Below, piece after piece: positions 1 to 9,879 of a stretch of 64,000 bases of DNA; positions within the stretch are counted from its first letter, which is position 1; each line of letters opens with the position of its first letter. Source of the stretch: Ruficoccus sp. ZRK36 (GTDB lineage Bacteria > Verrucomicrobiota > Verrucomicrobiia > Opitutales > Cerasicoccaceae); NCBI RefSeq assembly GCF_019603315.1, contig NZ_CP080649.1, forward strand, positions 1,565,501 to 1,629,500, given 5' to 3'. The position numbers and the translations under genes are program-made. Under the pieces are notes generated by a model. The model made no database searches. It was not told the DNA's origin and worked only from the letters and a program-made list of their open reading frames with translations.

Positions 1-207
1 GACAGAAGGATCAATATGGTCAATATGCGTAAAGAGTTCTTTTGCGTAACAATTGAAGAGGTGGAGGAGGCGGTTTCTCGTTTAGCTCCCAATGCTAGTT
101 TCTTTAAGGATCGTGAAGCTCAGGAATGGCATGAAACGCTAGCTCGCCGAAATCAAATGTTGGAGGATTTGCAATGGCAGGGGGAAAGATTCCCCGCAGA
201 GCTATAG
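1..207 (+). CDS. C-terminal end of a GIY-YIG / T5orf172-type protein (partial)
   Basis: The reading frame is open from the first base of the window, so this is the tail of a gene that begins upstream. The visible 68 residues start DRRINMVNMRKEFF and continue with an acidic helix (VTIEEVEEAVSRL). The pattern R-(I/V)-N-x-(V/x)-N-x-RKEFF followed by V(S/T)xEE resembles the last strand and helix of T5orf172/Mug113 GIY-YIG domains. Those domains occur in phage-type and stand-alone nuclease-like proteins. The catalytic GIY and YIG strands would lie outside the window and cannot be checked. The remaining residues are charged and helical. It ends 97 bases before mutL on the same strand. The family call is tentative and rests on one motif. 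Confidence 0.45.
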   Translation, partial: DRRINMVNMRKEFFCVTIEEVEEAVSRLAPNASFFKDREAQEWHETLARRNQMLEDLQWQGERFPAEL

Positions 208-304
208 CCGCATACTTTTTCCTGCTGCTGCAAAACCGCATTGCACCGCCGGGCGAATGGCTTACGGTTGGCGGTTCTTGAGCGAGGAGAAGAACCAGTC
301 CCCG

Positions 305-2359
305 ATGGCCGAGCGGCCAAAAATCCGCGTCTTGCCCGATCGCGTGATCAACCAGATCGCGGCGGGGGAGGTGATCGAGCGCCCGGCGGCGGTGGTTAAG
401 GAACTGCTTGAGAACGCGCTCGATGCCCGCGCTGATCGGATCGAGATCGAGTTCCGGGGCGGCGGTAAGAGTCTGATCCGCGTCGAGGACAACGGTATCG
501 GCATGACCCCGGAGGATGCGCTGATCGCGCTGGAGCGTCACGCCACCAGTAAGCTGCGCGAAGCCGCCGACCTCTCCACGGTGCTCAGTCTGGGCTTTCG
601 CGGGGAGGCGTTGCCGAGCATTGCCAGTGTGAGCCGTTTCACCCTGCGCAGCCGCGCCCAGGGTTGGGAGCACGGCACGGAGATTTTTGTCAACGGCGGA
701 CGCATGATTCACCAGCGCGAGTGCGGGATGCCGACCGGCACCCGCATCGAGGTGGCCAACCTGTTCAACAGCGTGCCCGCGCGCCGGAAGTTTTTAAAGA
801 GCGACGCCACCGAGTCAGCTCATATCACGCACCTGGTGCGGCTCCATGCGGTGGCCCGGCCTGGCGTATCTTTTTCGCTGATCGAGAATGGCCGCAGCGT
901 TTTTTCGTCGCCCAAGTGCCCGGACATGCGTGAGCGCGTGGCGGAGATCTGGGGGCGCGATCTGGCAGAGGAACTGGTCGAGCTGACCCCGGCTGAGGGG
1001 GCGAACGGCATGCGCCTGTCCGGCCTGATCGGTAAGCCCGGCACCGGCCGCGCGACCCGGCGGCAGATGATCGCGCTGGTCAATGGCCGCCCGGTGGACA
1101 GCCGCACGCTCAACTACGCGCTGATCGAGGGCTACCACTCCTTTATCCCGAAGGGGCGCTACCCGCTGGCCTTCCTGTTTCTGGAGATCGACCCGGCGGT
1201 CATCGACGTGAATATCCACCCGGCCAAGCGCGAGATCAAGTTCCGCGACGAGGGCCGCGTGCGTCAGTTCGTACTGCAGTCGGTCGTGGCTCAGCTTCAG
1301 CAGCTCGCCTCGCAGGCACGGCATCCGACCCTGCAGGGTGGGCGCGAGGATTTCGAGAAGTACGTGCTGCCCCGCCGCGAGCCCAAGCCCTTCCCGCTGG
1401 CGGGCGAGGCGTCGGACCAGCCAGAGATAAAGGGACCGGCGAGCCCGTCCGCCAAGCCGACACCTGCGATCAAGCCTTCGATCTACCCGCGAACGAAGCC
1501 CGGCCCGGTCTCGGATGATTTTAAGCACAAGTATCTTTCCCCGGACTCCGACTCCCCGGCAGACAAGACGCCTGCCCCTGAAAAGACCGCTCCGCCCACC
1601 GAGAACCCGACGGGCAACGCCGCTTCCTCCCATGAAAAGGCCGGAGAATCACCGTCCCCCAAGGCAGCGGCCAAAGACGCTCCCTCAGGTGACGCAGCCG
1701 GCCTGCCAGTGGTTAAGTGGACCCCTGCGGGCGGCTCGTCCGAAGTTTCGGAGGATGACGAGTCCTCCGGTGAAAAAACGTTTCACTTCAGCTGGCGTTG
1801 CTTGGGGCTGCTGCGCGAGGGCTATGCGATCTTTGAGACCCCCTCCGGGCTGGTCGTTTTGGACCGGCGTGCAGCTCATGAGCGGGTCTGGTTTGAGCAG
1901 CTGCAGGCACGCTTTGCCGAGGATGACCAGCCCAGCCAGCGGTTGCTTTTTCCCGTCGGTCTGGAGCTGGAGCCCCTGGCCGCCGCCGCGCTGGAGGAGA
2001 ACCTGCCCGCGCTGCAGGCGCATGGTTTCGGGATCGAGCCCTTCGGGAAGAACTTTTTCCGCCTGGAGTCGCACCCCGATTGGCTGGCTGAGGCCGAGGC
2101 CGAGACATTTGTCCGCGACGTGATCGAGCGCCTGCGCGAGGGTTCGCTCGACCTCTCTCGGCCTGCGGTGGGAGACGAGGCGCTGGCCCGTCTGGCCGTT
2201 TCCCGCGCCATCCGCCCATCCGATGCTGTCGGCAGTGAAGAAATGACCGAGCTGGCCCGCGCCTTGCTACAGTGTCAGCAACCGCTAAACTGCCCGCGCG
2301 GACGCCCGACCTACTTCGAGTTGTCCCACCGCGAGCTGGCCCGTCGATTCGGGCGCTAG
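305..2359 (+). CDS. mutL: DNA mismatch repair protein MutL
   Basis: MutL is the ATP-dependent matchmaker of mismatch repair, linking MutS to downstream nicking and excision. The N-terminal GHKL ATPase is complete: VINQIAAGEVIERP at about residues 10-23, ELLENALDA, DNGIGM, HATSKL, GFRGEAL and the NLFNSVPARRKFL segment. A long Pro/Ser/Lys-rich linker (about residues 355-480) joins it to the C-terminal dimerisation domain, which starts near HFSWRCLG. I chose ATG 305 (684 residues) because MutL proteins begin just before the IRxLP motif and a GAGGAG lies upstream at 284-289; ATG 257 would add 16 unconserved residues. The C-terminal metal motifs that give many bacterial MutLs endonuclease activity are altered here: DRRAAHE at residue 520 instead of DQHAxxE, and CPRGRP at residue 663 instead of CPHGRP. 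This suggests a non-nicking MutL. Confidence 0.95.
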   Translation: MAERPKIRVLPDRVINQIAAGEVIERPAAVVKELLENALDARADRIEIEFRGGGKSLIRVEDNGIGMTPEDALIALERHATSKLREAADLSTVLSLGFRGEALPSIASVSRFTLRSRAQGWEHGTEIFVNGGRMIHQRECGMPTGTRIEVANLFNSVPARRKFLKSDATESAHITHLVRLHAVARPGVSFSLIENGRSVFSSPKCPDMRERVAEIWGRDLAEELVELTPAEGANGMRLSGLIGKPGTGRATRRQMIALVNGRPVDSRTLNYALIEGYHSFIPKGRYPLAFLFLEIDPAVIDVNIHPAKREIKFRDEGRVRQFVLQSVVAQLQQLASQARHPTLQGGREDFEKYVLPRREPKPFPLAGEASDQPEIKGPASPSAKPTPAIKPSIYPRTKPGPVSDDFKHKYLSPDSDSPADKTPAPEKTAPPTENPTGNAASSHEKAGESPSPKAAAKDAPSGDAAGLPVVKWTPAGGSSEVSEDDESSGEKTFHFSWRCLGLLREGYAIFETPSGLVVLDRRAAHERVWFEQLQARFAEDDQPSQRLLFPVGLELEPLAAAALEENLPALQAHGFGIEPFGKNFFRLESHPDWLAEAEAETFVRDVIERLREGSLDLSRPAVGDEALARLAVSRAIRPSDAVGSEEMTELARALLQCQQPLNCPRGRPTYFELSHRELARRFGR

Positions 2360-2652
2360 CGCTCTCACTTCACAGCTATGATCCAACCAGCACTCTGCGA
2401 GAAATCCCATTCCCGTTCGCGGCTGTCTGCTGGGTGCTTATGTGCCGTTGACGTGAAAATCCGTGCCCGTTTGGAACAAGACCGGGGCATCCCCCTGTCT
2501 TAATCGCTTTCAACCGTGTATGACTTGTTCTTTTAATCGTTAGCCCGGGCCATGCATTTTGCCTACCGGGGTCGAGAAACGTTGACCTTGGCCGCGTAAT
2601 GTCCGATTCCGGTGCTGTCACCTCCCTGATCTTAACCTCCATATCAACCGCT

Positions 2653-5184
2653 ATGCCTTCGAGTCCCAAAGCCACCAAAAAGACCGCCAAGAAAGCCTCC
2701 ACGGCTCCTGCCAAGAAAAAGGCCTTTAATTTTAACATCGACGCCGACGTCGAGGGGCTGAAGACCTCGATCGAAAACCACCTCACCTATTCGCTGGCGC
2801 GCGATAAGACCACCGCCACCTCGCGCGACTGGTGGCTGTCCCTGTGCTACTCGGTCCAGGACCGCATCCTGCACCGCTACATCAAGACGCAGGCCGTCCA
2901 TAATGAGAAGGACACACGCCGGTCCTACTACCTTTCGCTGGAGTACCTGATGGGGCGCCTGCTCTCGAACAACCTGGTCAACGCCGGGCTTTTCGACGCT
3001 GCCAAGCAAGCTCTGGAGGAGCTCGGTCTGGACATGGACGACATCCTGGAGGAGGAGCCGGACATGGGCCTCGGTAACGGTGGCCTCGGCCGCCTGGCTG
3101 CCTGCTTCCTGGACTCGCTCGCCACGCTCGACCTTCCCGCTGTCGGCTATGGTATCCACTACGAGTTTGGCCTCTTCCGTCAGGAGTTTATCGACGGCCG
3201 TCAGGTGGAGCGCCCGGATAACTGGCTGCAGTTTGGTAACCCGTGGCAGGTCAACCGCCCGGAGTACCAGGTGAGCGTGCCCCTCTACGGCCATGTCGAG
3301 TACCACTTTGACAGCAAGGGCGACTCCTACCCGGCATGGGTCGGGACAAAGGAGCTTATCGGCCTGCCCTGGGACATTCCGATCGTCGGCTATGGTGCCC
3401 GCACGGTGAACTTCCTGCGCCTTTGGGAGTCCCGCGCCTCGCAGGAGTTCGACTTTAGCGTCTTCAACGAAGGCGGCTACGTCGAGGCCGTGCGCGAGAA
3501 GGCCATCGGTGAAACCATTTCCAAGGTCCTGTACCCGAACGACAAGACCGAGAGCGGCAAGGAGCTGCGTCTGGTCCAGCAGTACTTCTTCTGCGCCTGT
3601 TCGCTGCACGACATTATCCGCCGCTTCCGCAAGCAGAACCACGACAACTGGGATGCCTTCCCGGACAAGGTCGCTGTCCAGCTCAACGACACCCACCCGG
3701 CTGTCGCTGTCTCCGAGCTCATGCGCATCCTCGTCGATGTGGAAAAGCTCGAGTGGGAGCGCGCCTGGGGGATCTGCCGCAAGGTCTTCGCCTACACCAA
3801 CCACACCCTGCTGCCCGAGGCGCTGGAGAAGTGGTCCGTGCCGCTCTTCCAGAAGGTCCTGCCGCGCCACCTGCAGATCATTTTCGAGATCAACCGCCGC
3901 TTCCTGGAGGACGAGGTCGAGGCTCAGTGGCCCGGTGACAACGTCAAGAAGAGCATCCTCTCGATCATCGAGGAGGGTAGCCCGAAGCAGATCCGCATGG
4001 CCTACCTCGCCACCGTCGGTAGCCACTCGGTCAATGGTGTGGCCGCGCTCCATACCGACCTGCTGAAGAAGCATCTCTTCCACGACTTCAACGAGCTGTG
4101 GCCGAACAAGTTTAACAACAAGACCAACGGCATCACCCCGCGGCGCTTCCTCAAGGTCTGCAATCCCGGCCTGGCTGCGCTCATCGAGCGGGAGATCGGC
4201 CCGGAGTGGCCCTTTGACCTGGACCGCCTGCGCGGCCTCGAAAAGCTGGCTGACGATGCTTCCTTCCAGAGCGAGTACATGGCCGTCAAGCGTGCCAACA
4301 AGGAGCGCCTGGCTGAGATTATCGAAATGGACTGTGGCGTCACGGTCAGCCCGGACGCGATGTTCGACGTGCAGATCAAGCGCCTCCACGAGTACAAGCG
4401 CCAGCACCTGAACCTGCTGCACATCCTCACCCTTTACCGCGATATCCTCCATCATCCAGAGAAGCAGCAGGCCCCGCGCGTGGTGCTCTTTGGTGCGAAG
4501 GCCGCTCCCGGCTACGAACTCGCCAAGGACATCATCTACACGATCAACAAGGTCGCCGACGTCATCAACAACGACAAGCGCGTCGGCGATAAGCTCAAGG
4601 TGGTCTTCCTGCCGAACTACCGCGTCTCGCTGGCCGAGCGCATCATCCCGGCTGCCGACCTCTCCGAGCAGATTTCCACCGCCGGTAAGGAAGCCTCCGG
4701 TACCGGTAACATGAAGCTCGCCCTCAACGGCGCGCTAACTATCGGTACGCTCGACGGCGCCAACGTCGAGATCAAGGAGGAAGTCGGCGACGATAATATC
4801 TTCATCTTCGGCATGACGGTGGAGGAAGTGCTGGAGCTGCGCGCCTCTGGTTACAACCCGTGGGACTTCTACCGCGGCGACGACGACCTCAAGCACGTGC
4901 TCGACTGGCTCGGTTCGGACACCTTTACGCCCGGCCATCCCTACGCGCTCGATCCGATTCGCCGCAGTCTGCTTGACGGGGGCGATCCCTTCCTGTGTTG
5001 TGCGGACTTCCGGTCCTACATCGACTGCCAGAAGCTCGTCAGCGACGCCTATCTGGACAAGCCCCGCTGGGCCCACATGGCGATCCTCAACACCGCGCGT
5101 ATGGGCAAGTTCTCCAGTGACCGCACCATCCGCGAGTACGCCGACGACATCTGGAACCTTAAACCGCTGCCGGTGGGCGAATAG
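2653..5184 (+). CDS. glgP: Glycogen/starch/alpha-glucan phosphorylase
   Basis: This enzyme (GT35) releases glucose-1-phosphate from the ends of glycogen or maltodextrin in the cytoplasm. The whole protein matches the family: the N-terminal [16 protein letters not shown] and [15 protein letters not shown] segments, the [13 protein letters not shown] motif, and the PLP site [14 protein letters not shown] with the Schiff-base lysine at residue 688. Length is 843 residues from ATG 2653, typical for the family. An in-frame ATG at 2599 would add 18 residues of unlikely sequence. A Lys/Ala-rich N-terminal tail (about residues 4-22) precedes the catalytic fold and looks disordered. The 293 bp upstream of the start contain no recognisable gene. 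Together with glgB at 7663-9879 on the other strand, it makes this a glycogen-turnover locus. Confidence 0.96.
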   Translation: MPSSPKATKKTAKKASTAPAKKKAFNFNIDADVEGLKTSIENHLTYSLARDKTTATSRDWWLSLCYSVQDRILHRYIKTQAVHNEKDTRRSYYLSLEYLMGRLLSNNLVNAGLFDAAKQALEELGLDMDDILEEEPDMGLGNGGLGRLAACFLDSLATLDLPAVGYGIHYEFGLFRQEFIDGRQVERPDNWLQFGNPWQVNRPEYQVSVPLYGHVEYHFDSKGDSYPAWVGTKELIGLPWDIPIVGYGARTVNFLRLWESRASQEFDFSVFNEGGYVEAVREKAIGETISKVLYPNDKTESGKELRLVQQYFFCACSLHDIIRRFRKQNHDNWDAFPDKVAVQLNDTHPAVAVSELMRILVDVEKLEWERAWGICRKVFAYTNHTLLPEALEKWSVPLFQKVLPRHLQIIFEINRRFLEDEVEAQWPGDNVKKSILSIIEEGSPKQIRMAYLATVGSHSVNGVAALHTDLLKKHLFHDFNELWPNKFNNKTNGITPRRFLKVCNPGLAALIEREIGPEWPFDLDRLRGLEKLADDASFQSEYMAVKRANKERLAEIIEMDCGVTVSPDAMFDVQIKRLHEYKRQHLNLLHILTLYRDILHHPEKQQAPRVVLFGAKAAPGYELAKDIIYTINKVADVINNDKRVGDKLKVVFLPNYRVSLAERIIPAADLSEQISTAGKEASGTGNMKLALNGALTIGTLDGANVEIKEEVGDDNIFIFGMTVEEVLELRASGYNPWDFYRGDDDLKHVLDWLGSDTFTPGHPYALDPIRRSLLDGGDPFLCCADFRSYIDCQKLVSDAYLDKPRWAHMAILNTARMGKFSSDRTIREYADDIWNLKPLPVGE

Positions 5185-5210
5185 CCCGCCCGGCGGCCAA
5201 CCGCCATTTT

Positions 5211-6020
5211 GTGAAAAACCAAGAGCTTTGTAACTTCTTCCGCACCCGGGCTAAATCGGTCAATCTCTCCGCCAGCTACAAGGCGCTCAATGGCAAGTAC
5301 GTGGACAGCCTCTTGCCGGCTGAGCCGATTGCCGTGCAGCCGCGTCTGCGCGTGAGCCAGGAGACCAAACTCGACCGCGACCTCGTCCGTCATGGGGGCA
5401 TCCGCACGTTTGAGTGGGTGCTCACCGGACAGAGTGTGGCCGACATGGCCTTCCTGCGCGAGAGCCAGGAGATGCTGCACGATCTGTACCCCTCGGGCTA
5501 CCAGAGCGTGATCAACGCTGCCGGCACCTTTGCTACGCCGCAGGCGCTGCGCGGGTTTGTCGAGGCTCTCGATGATGATGACGACCTGGGCATGCTCGGG
5601 CGTAATCTGCTCTACATCCTGGACCCGTTCCCCACGGAGCTGTCCTTTCACCGCGACGTGGTGGCGCTCTTCGCCGAGTGGCCGCGTCGTCCTGCCATGG
5701 TGCTGACCGCCGACGGTACGCCCCCGAATTTCCTCTCCCGCGTGCTCGACTGGGGCTACGCCGGGATTGTGCTCCAGGCCGCCAAGGACTTCGAGCGCGC
5801 GGTGGTGGATCGTTGCTACCTGACCGCTCGCAAGGACCGCGAGCCGATCGGTAAGTACACCTTTGACGGCGGGGCGCTGCCCATCAGCCAGGGCCGCGAG
5901 GCGATCCTTAACGAGCTGGCCGCGCAGTCCGTCCTCGGTAACAAGTCCATCGCCTGCGAGCCGGTTGCCGCCATCCTCGAACTGCTCAGTGACTCCCATC
6001 CGGGCAGGGTCAACGCATAG
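5211..6020 (+). CDS. Conserved-looking hypothetical protein downstream of glgP
   Basis: I do not recognise this 269-residue protein. It starts at GTG 5211, 26 bases after the glgP stop and on the same strand, so co-transcription with glgP is likely. It has no signal peptide or membrane segment and is probably cytoplasmic. The sequence alternates hydrophobic strands and helices (PAMVLTADGTPP, WGYAGIVLQAAKDF, GNKSIACEPVAAILELL) and has an acidic stretch EALDDDDDLGM near residue 120. The strand-helix alternation would suit an alpha/beta or TIM-barrel fold, but no catalytic motif can be named. Codon use matches the neighbouring housekeeping genes, which supports it being a real gene. The first copy of a MITE-like repeat lies immediately downstream. 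Confidence 0.75.
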   Translation: MKNQELCNFFRTRAKSVNLSASYKALNGKYVDSLLPAEPIAVQPRLRVSQETKLDRDLVRHGGIRTFEWVLTGQSVADMAFLRESQEMLHDLYPSGYQSVINAAGTFATPQALRGFVEALDDDDDLGMLGRNLLYILDPFPTELSFHRDVVALFAEWPRRPAMVLTADGTPPNFLSRVLDWGYAGIVLQAAKDFERAVVDRCYLTARKDREPIGKYTFDGGALPISQGREAILNELAAQSVLGNKSIACEPVAAILELLSDSHPGRVNA

Positions 6021-6044
6021 AGTAGGTGCCGGCGATTCGTTTTC

Positions 6045-6276
6045 TTAACCGCAAAGACGCAAAGGGCACAAAGCGCTGCCGCTGTTTGGTCGATAGACAA
6101 AACATAACTGTCAGCATTCTGGTGGAACGAATGTTTGAGTATGTTGATTGATGGTGCAAATAACGCCATCAAAATTAACCGCAGAAAACGATCAGTGTTT
6201 AGGGCAATTTTAGGATAAGGAGAAGTTTTTCAGATATAGCGGTAGCGCTTTGTCCCCTTGGCGTCTTTGCGGTTAA
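6045..6276 (+). mobile_element. MITE-like element, copy 1 (232 bp, 39 bp terminal inverted repeats)
   Basis: The element begins TTAACCGCAAAGACGC and ends with its reverse complement (GCGTCTTTGCGGTTAA). The outer 39 bases of each end pair with three mismatches. The interior has no credible reading frame. A second copy lies at 7402-7634 in the opposite orientation, and the two align along their whole length with scattered differences, so the internal sequence is conserved as well as the ends. Size, terminal repeats and lack of coding capacity fit a non-autonomous miniature inverted-repeat transposable element. The terminal TTAA might be a target-site duplication, which I cannot prove. It fills most of the gap between the hypothetical gene and pyrC. 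Confidence 0.8.
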
Positions 6277-6336
6277 TCCCATTCCATTGGCCGTTGACTC
6301 CTGAGCCTCTGCGGCTGAAAACTATCAGCCTTTGCC

Positions 6337-7338
6337 ATGACGACCCTTACGCTTCAGTCCCCCCTCGATATGCACCTGCACCTGCGGCAGGATGCTATGC
6401 TCAAAGCCGTTGCTCCGCTCACGGCGGAGACTTTTGCCGGGGCAGTCATCATGCCGAACCTCGTGCCGCCGGTGGATTCGCTGGAACGGCTTCAGTGGTA
6501 TAAAAAGGAGATCCTAGCCGCCACTGGGCGCGATGACTTCGAGCCGTACATGACGCTCTTTTTCCGCTCCTACACGCGCGAGGAGCTGGAGGCCGCCAAG
6601 CCCCACATCATCGGGATCAAGCTCTACCCGGCGGGCATCACGACGAACAGCGAGGGCGGAGTTTCCCAGATCGACCAGGCCGAGCCGACCATCCGCCTGA
6701 TGGAGGAGCTGGGCATCCCGCTCATGATCCACGGCGAGAGCAACGGCTTCGTCATGGACCGCGAGACGGAGTTCCTCTCCATCTATCAGCGCCTGGCCGA
6801 GCGCTTCCCGCGCCTGAAGATCATAATGGAGCACATCACCACGGCTGGTGCGCTTGCTCTGCTGAATCAGTTCGAGAACCTGCACGCCACCGTGACTGTG
6901 CAGCACCTGATCATCACCCTCGATGATGTGGCCGGGGGCATGCTCGACCCGCACCTCTTCTGCAAGCCGATTGCCAAGCGCCCCGAGGACCGCACCGCGC
7001 TCGCGCATGCCGCTGTTAGCGCGCATCCGAAGCTTTCTCTGGGCACCGACTCTGCCCCGCACCCGCAGCATAAGAAAGAATGCTGTGGCTGCGCCGCCGG
7101 GGTCTTTACCGCGCCCATCGCCCTGCAACTGCTGGCCGGACTCTTCGAGGAGAACGACGCGCTCGATAAGTTGCAGGCTTTTGTTTCGGACAATGCCCAG
7201 CGCATCTACGGCGTGAAGCCGCCCGCCAAGACCGTTACGCTGGAGAAGAAGCCCTTTACCATCCCCGCCAGCTACGGCGATGTCGTCCCCATGTGGGCCG
7301 GACGCACCATCCCCTGGAGCGTGACCTCGGTCGAGTAG
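6337..7338 (+). CDS. pyrC: Dihydroorotase, PyrC (class II) type
   Basis: PyrC converts N-carbamoyl-aspartate to dihydroorotate in pyrimidine synthesis. The 333-residue protein has the amidohydrolase metal site in order: H13-x-H15 in DMHLHLR, the lysine expected to be carboxylated at K95 (GIKLYPAG), H132 (MIHGE), H166 (MEHITT) and the catalytic D238 (GTDSAPH). The CCGCAAG stretch near residue 250 and the [13 protein letters not shown] ending are typical of the short E. coli-like PyrC. No other pyrimidine gene is nearby. It sits alone between two inverted copies of the MITE-like element, so its neighbours may have been brought together by rearrangement. Confidence 0.97.
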   Translation: MTTLTLQSPLDMHLHLRQDAMLKAVAPLTAETFAGAVIMPNLVPPVDSLERLQWYKKEILAATGRDDFEPYMTLFFRSYTREELEAAKPHIIGIKLYPAGITTNSEGGVSQIDQAEPTIRLMEELGIPLMIHGESNGFVMDRETEFLSIYQRLAERFPRLKIIMEHITTAGALALLNQFENLHATVTVQHLIITLDDVAGGMLDPHLFCKPIAKRPEDRTALAHAAVSAHPKLSLGTDSAPHPQHKKECCGCAAGVFTAPIALQLLAGLFEENDALDKLQAFVSDNAQRIYGVKPPAKTVTLEKKPFTIPASYGDVVPMWAGRTIPWSVTSVE

Positions 7339-7401
7339 GGGTTTGGTGGCAGGAGCATCAGTGAGCACCTGCGTCAGCTGCCAGTGATTCGTTTTTTTTA
7401 T

Positions 7402-7634
7402 TTAACCGCAAAGACGCCAAGGGCTCAAAGCGCTGGCGCTATATCTGGAGACCTTCTCCTTATCTTAAAATTGTCGTGAACACTGACCGTTTCCAGCGGT
7501 TGGTCTTGATGGATTTATTTCCACCATGAATCGACATGCTCAGGTATTCGTTCCATCAGAATACTGACAGTCTTTTTTGTATCTATGGACCAAACAGCGG
7601 CAGCGCTTTGAGCCCTTGGCGTCTTTGCGGTTAA
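7402..7634 (-). mobile_element. MITE-like element, copy 2 (233 bp, inverted relative to copy 1)
   Basis: Read on the minus strand, this sequence aligns end to end with 6045-6276. Its terminal inverted repeats are better preserved: 39 bases with a single mismatch. A GATTCGTTTT sequence lies just outside the left end of both copies, although the copies are in opposite orientation; this may reflect target preference or chance. Being only 28 bases beyond the glgB stop codon, the element could also act as the transcript end for both pyrC and glgB, since its ends would fold into a long stem in RNA. Confidence 0.8.
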
Positions 7635-7662
7635 ACTCTTTTACTCCTCCTTTTGCCTCCCC

Positions 7663-9879
7663 CTACGCGGTGGGGCCGGCGTAGCGCAGGATAAAGGTGG
7701 TGTGTCCGGGCAGGTCCATCTTGAGGGAGTGCTCGCGGCCATCCCAGGAGATTTCGTCGGTCATGAGGCCGCCGCCGAGACCAGCACCGCCGCCGCCGTA
7801 GAGGTCGGAGTTGGTGTTGATCATCTCGCGCCAGTACCCGGCATTGGGGACACCGATACGGTAGCCGGGGCGCGGCACAGGCGTAAAGTTGCTCACCACC
7901 GCGAAGGTCTCTTCCGGGCTGTCGCCGGTTCGCAGGAAGGACAGGACCGAGTTTTCCGAGTCGCCGCCGTTGATCCACTGGAAGCCCTTGGGGTCGCTGT
8001 CGTAGCGGCCCAGCGAGGGGTGCTGAGTGTAGAAATGGTTCAGGTCGCGCACCAGCCGCTGGATACCCTCGTGGTCCATGTACTGGAGGAGGTGCCAGTC
8101 GAGGCTGCTGTCGTAGCGCCACTCATCGCTCTGTCCGAACTCGCAGCCCATGAAGAGGATGTTCTTACCCGGCCAGGCCCACATCCAAGCGTAGAGCGAG
8201 CGCAGGTCCTGAGCCTTCTTGGCCATGTCAAACCCGGCCCCCATCTTGTTGATGAGGGAGCCTTTGCCGTGGACGACTTCGTCGTGTGAAAAGACCTGCA
8301 TGAAGTTTTCGGAATACTGGTAGAGCATCCCGAAGGTCATGTCGTTGTGATGCCAGCGGCGGTGGATGGGCTCCTTCTCAAAGTACTGGAGCGTATCGTG
8401 CATCCAGCCCATGTTCCACTTGTAGTCGAACCCGAGGCCCCAGTCCGAGGTGGGCTTGGTCACGCCGCCGAAGGAGGTGGACTCCTCCGCGATCATGAGC
8501 GTGCCGGGGTAGTACTCGTGTACGAGGTCGTTGGCCTGACGCAGGAACTCGATGGCCTCGATGTTTTCGCGGCCGCCGTACTGGTTGGGGATCCACTCGC
8601 CCTCTTGGCGCGAATAGTCCAGGTAGAGCATGGAGGCCACAGCGTCCACGCGCAGGCCGTCGATGTGGTAGCGGTCCATCCAGGACAGGGCGCTGGCGAC
8701 GAGGAAATTCCGGACCTCGTGGCGGCCGTAGTTAAAGATCAGCGTGCCCCAGTCCATGTGCTGGCCCTGGCGCGGGTCGGCATGCTCGTACAGGCAGGTG
8801 CCGTCAAACTCGGCCAGCGCGAAGGCGTCGCGTGGGAAGTGTGCGGGCACCCAGTCCATGATCACACCGATGCCGGCACGGTGCAGCGAGTCCACGAGGA
8901 ACATGAAGTCCTGCGGGCTGCCGTAGCGGTGGCTGGGGGCAAAAAAGCCGGTCACCTGATAGCCCCACGAACCGGTGAAGGGGTGCTCGCTGAGCGGGAG
9001 AAACTCCACGTGGGTGAAGCCCATGTCGTTGACGTAGGCGGTCAGCTCGGTGGCCATCTCGCGGTAGGTCAGGGGGCGGGCGCCATCCTCGACTACGCGC
9101 TTCCACGAGCCGAGGTGAACCTCGTACACGCTGACTGCGTTCTGCTGGTCCTTGCACTGAGCGCGTTGCTCCAGCCATTCGCCGTCACCCCATTCGTAGC
9201 CGTCGGTGTCCCAGACGATGGAGGCGTTATGTGGCGGGGCCTCGTAGAACGTCGCGTACGGGTCGGTCTTGAGGTGCAGGTAGCCGTCCCCGCCGACGAT
9301 TTCGTACTTGTAGTTGGCACCGGCTTCGAGGCCGGGGATAAAGATTTCCCACACACCGGAGGAGCCGAGGGTGCGCATCGGGTGGTAGCGGCCGTCCCAG
9401 CTGTTAAAATCCCCGACCACGGAAACGCGCCGGGCCGAGGGGGCCCAGACGGCGAAGCTCACGCCCTGCACGCCGTCGTAGTGCTTGATGTGCGCACCGA
9501 GCTTTTCGTAGATGCGGTGGTGGTTGCCCTGGTTGAAGAGGTACAGATCGTCTTCGCTCAGTGCGGGCAGGAAACAGTACGGGTCCCAGAACTGGCGGAT
9601 CTCGCCGTTGTAGCGCTGGGTGCGCAGCCGGTAGTTAAAGGGCTCCTTGCGGTCGGGGATGAACCCTTCGTAAAAGCCGCTCTTGTCCAGTTGCTTGAGG
9701 GGCCAGCGTTCATCGCTGTCGATGTCGACGACTTCACAGGTCTTGGCGTCGGAGAGGTAAGCTCTGGCGACCAGACCCTGCTTGCCCTTTTGTTTGGCGG
9801 GATGCAGCCCGAGTACATCGTGGGGGTGGGAGTGCCGGGCCTTGAGCAGCAGATCCAGATCGCTTTCCGGGATAATCAT
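7663..9879 (-). CDS. glgB: 1,4-alpha-glucan (glycogen) branching enzyme
   Basis: GlgB (GH13/CBM48) forms alpha-1,6 branches in glycogen. The order is a two-part N-terminal beta region (about residues 1-220, including VWAPSARRVSVVGDFNSW), then the catalytic barrel with DWVPAHFP, GLRVDAVASML (nucleophile D412), MIAEEST (acid/base E465) and FSHDEVVHGKGS, then a C-terminal beta domain. These numbers agree closely with D405 and E458 of the E. coli enzyme. ATG 9879 gives 738 residues and begins MIIPESDLDLLL. The frame stays open further upstream but there encodes Arg/Ser-rich nonsense. It converges on pyrC and is divergent from the zinc-ribbon gene at 10058. With glgP it forms a glycogen module that lacks glgA and glgC in this window. 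Confidence 0.96.
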   Translation of the reverse strand: MIIPESDLDLLLKARHSHPHDVLGLHPAKQKGKQGLVARAYLSDAKTCEVVDIDSDERWPLKQLDKSGFYEGFIPDRKEPFNYRLRTQRYNGEIRQFWDPYCFLPALSEDDLYLFNQGNHHRIYEKLGAHIKHYDGVQGVSFAVWAPSARRVSVVGDFNSWDGRYHPMRTLGSSGVWEIFIPGLEAGANYKYEIVGGDGYLHLKTDPYATFYEAPPHNASIVWDTDGYEWGDGEWLEQRAQCKDQQNAVSVYEVHLGSWKRVVEDGARPLTYREMATELTAYVNDMGFTHVEFLPLSEHPFTGSWGYQVTGFFAPSHRYGSPQDFMFLVDSLHRAGIGVIMDWVPAHFPRDAFALAEFDGTCLYEHADPRQGQHMDWGTLIFNYGRHEVRNFLVASALSWMDRYHIDGLRVDAVASMLYLDYSRQEGEWIPNQYGGRENIEAIEFLRQANDLVHEYYPGTLMIAEESTSFGGVTKPTSDWGLGFDYKWNMGWMHDTLQYFEKEPIHRRWHHNDMTFGMLYQYSENFMQVFSHDEVVHGKGSLINKMGAGFDMAKKAQDLRSLYAWMWAWPGKNILFMGCEFGQSDEWRYDSSLDWHLLQYMDHEGIQRLVRDLNHFYTQHPSLGRYDSDPKGFQWINGGDSENSVLSFLRTGDSPEETFAVVSNFTPVPRPGYRIGVPNAGYWREMINTNSDLYGGGGAGLGGGLMTDEISWDGREHSLKMDLPGHTTFILRYAGPTA

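Noticed and set aside
815-1633. Long minus-strand frames within mutL
   Set aside because: They are Arg-rich, motif-free reflections of the mutL coding sequence.
2644-4455. A 603-codon open frame antisense to glgP
   Set aside because: It mirrors the high-GC codon structure of glgP, has no recognisable motif, and glgP is certain on the other strand.
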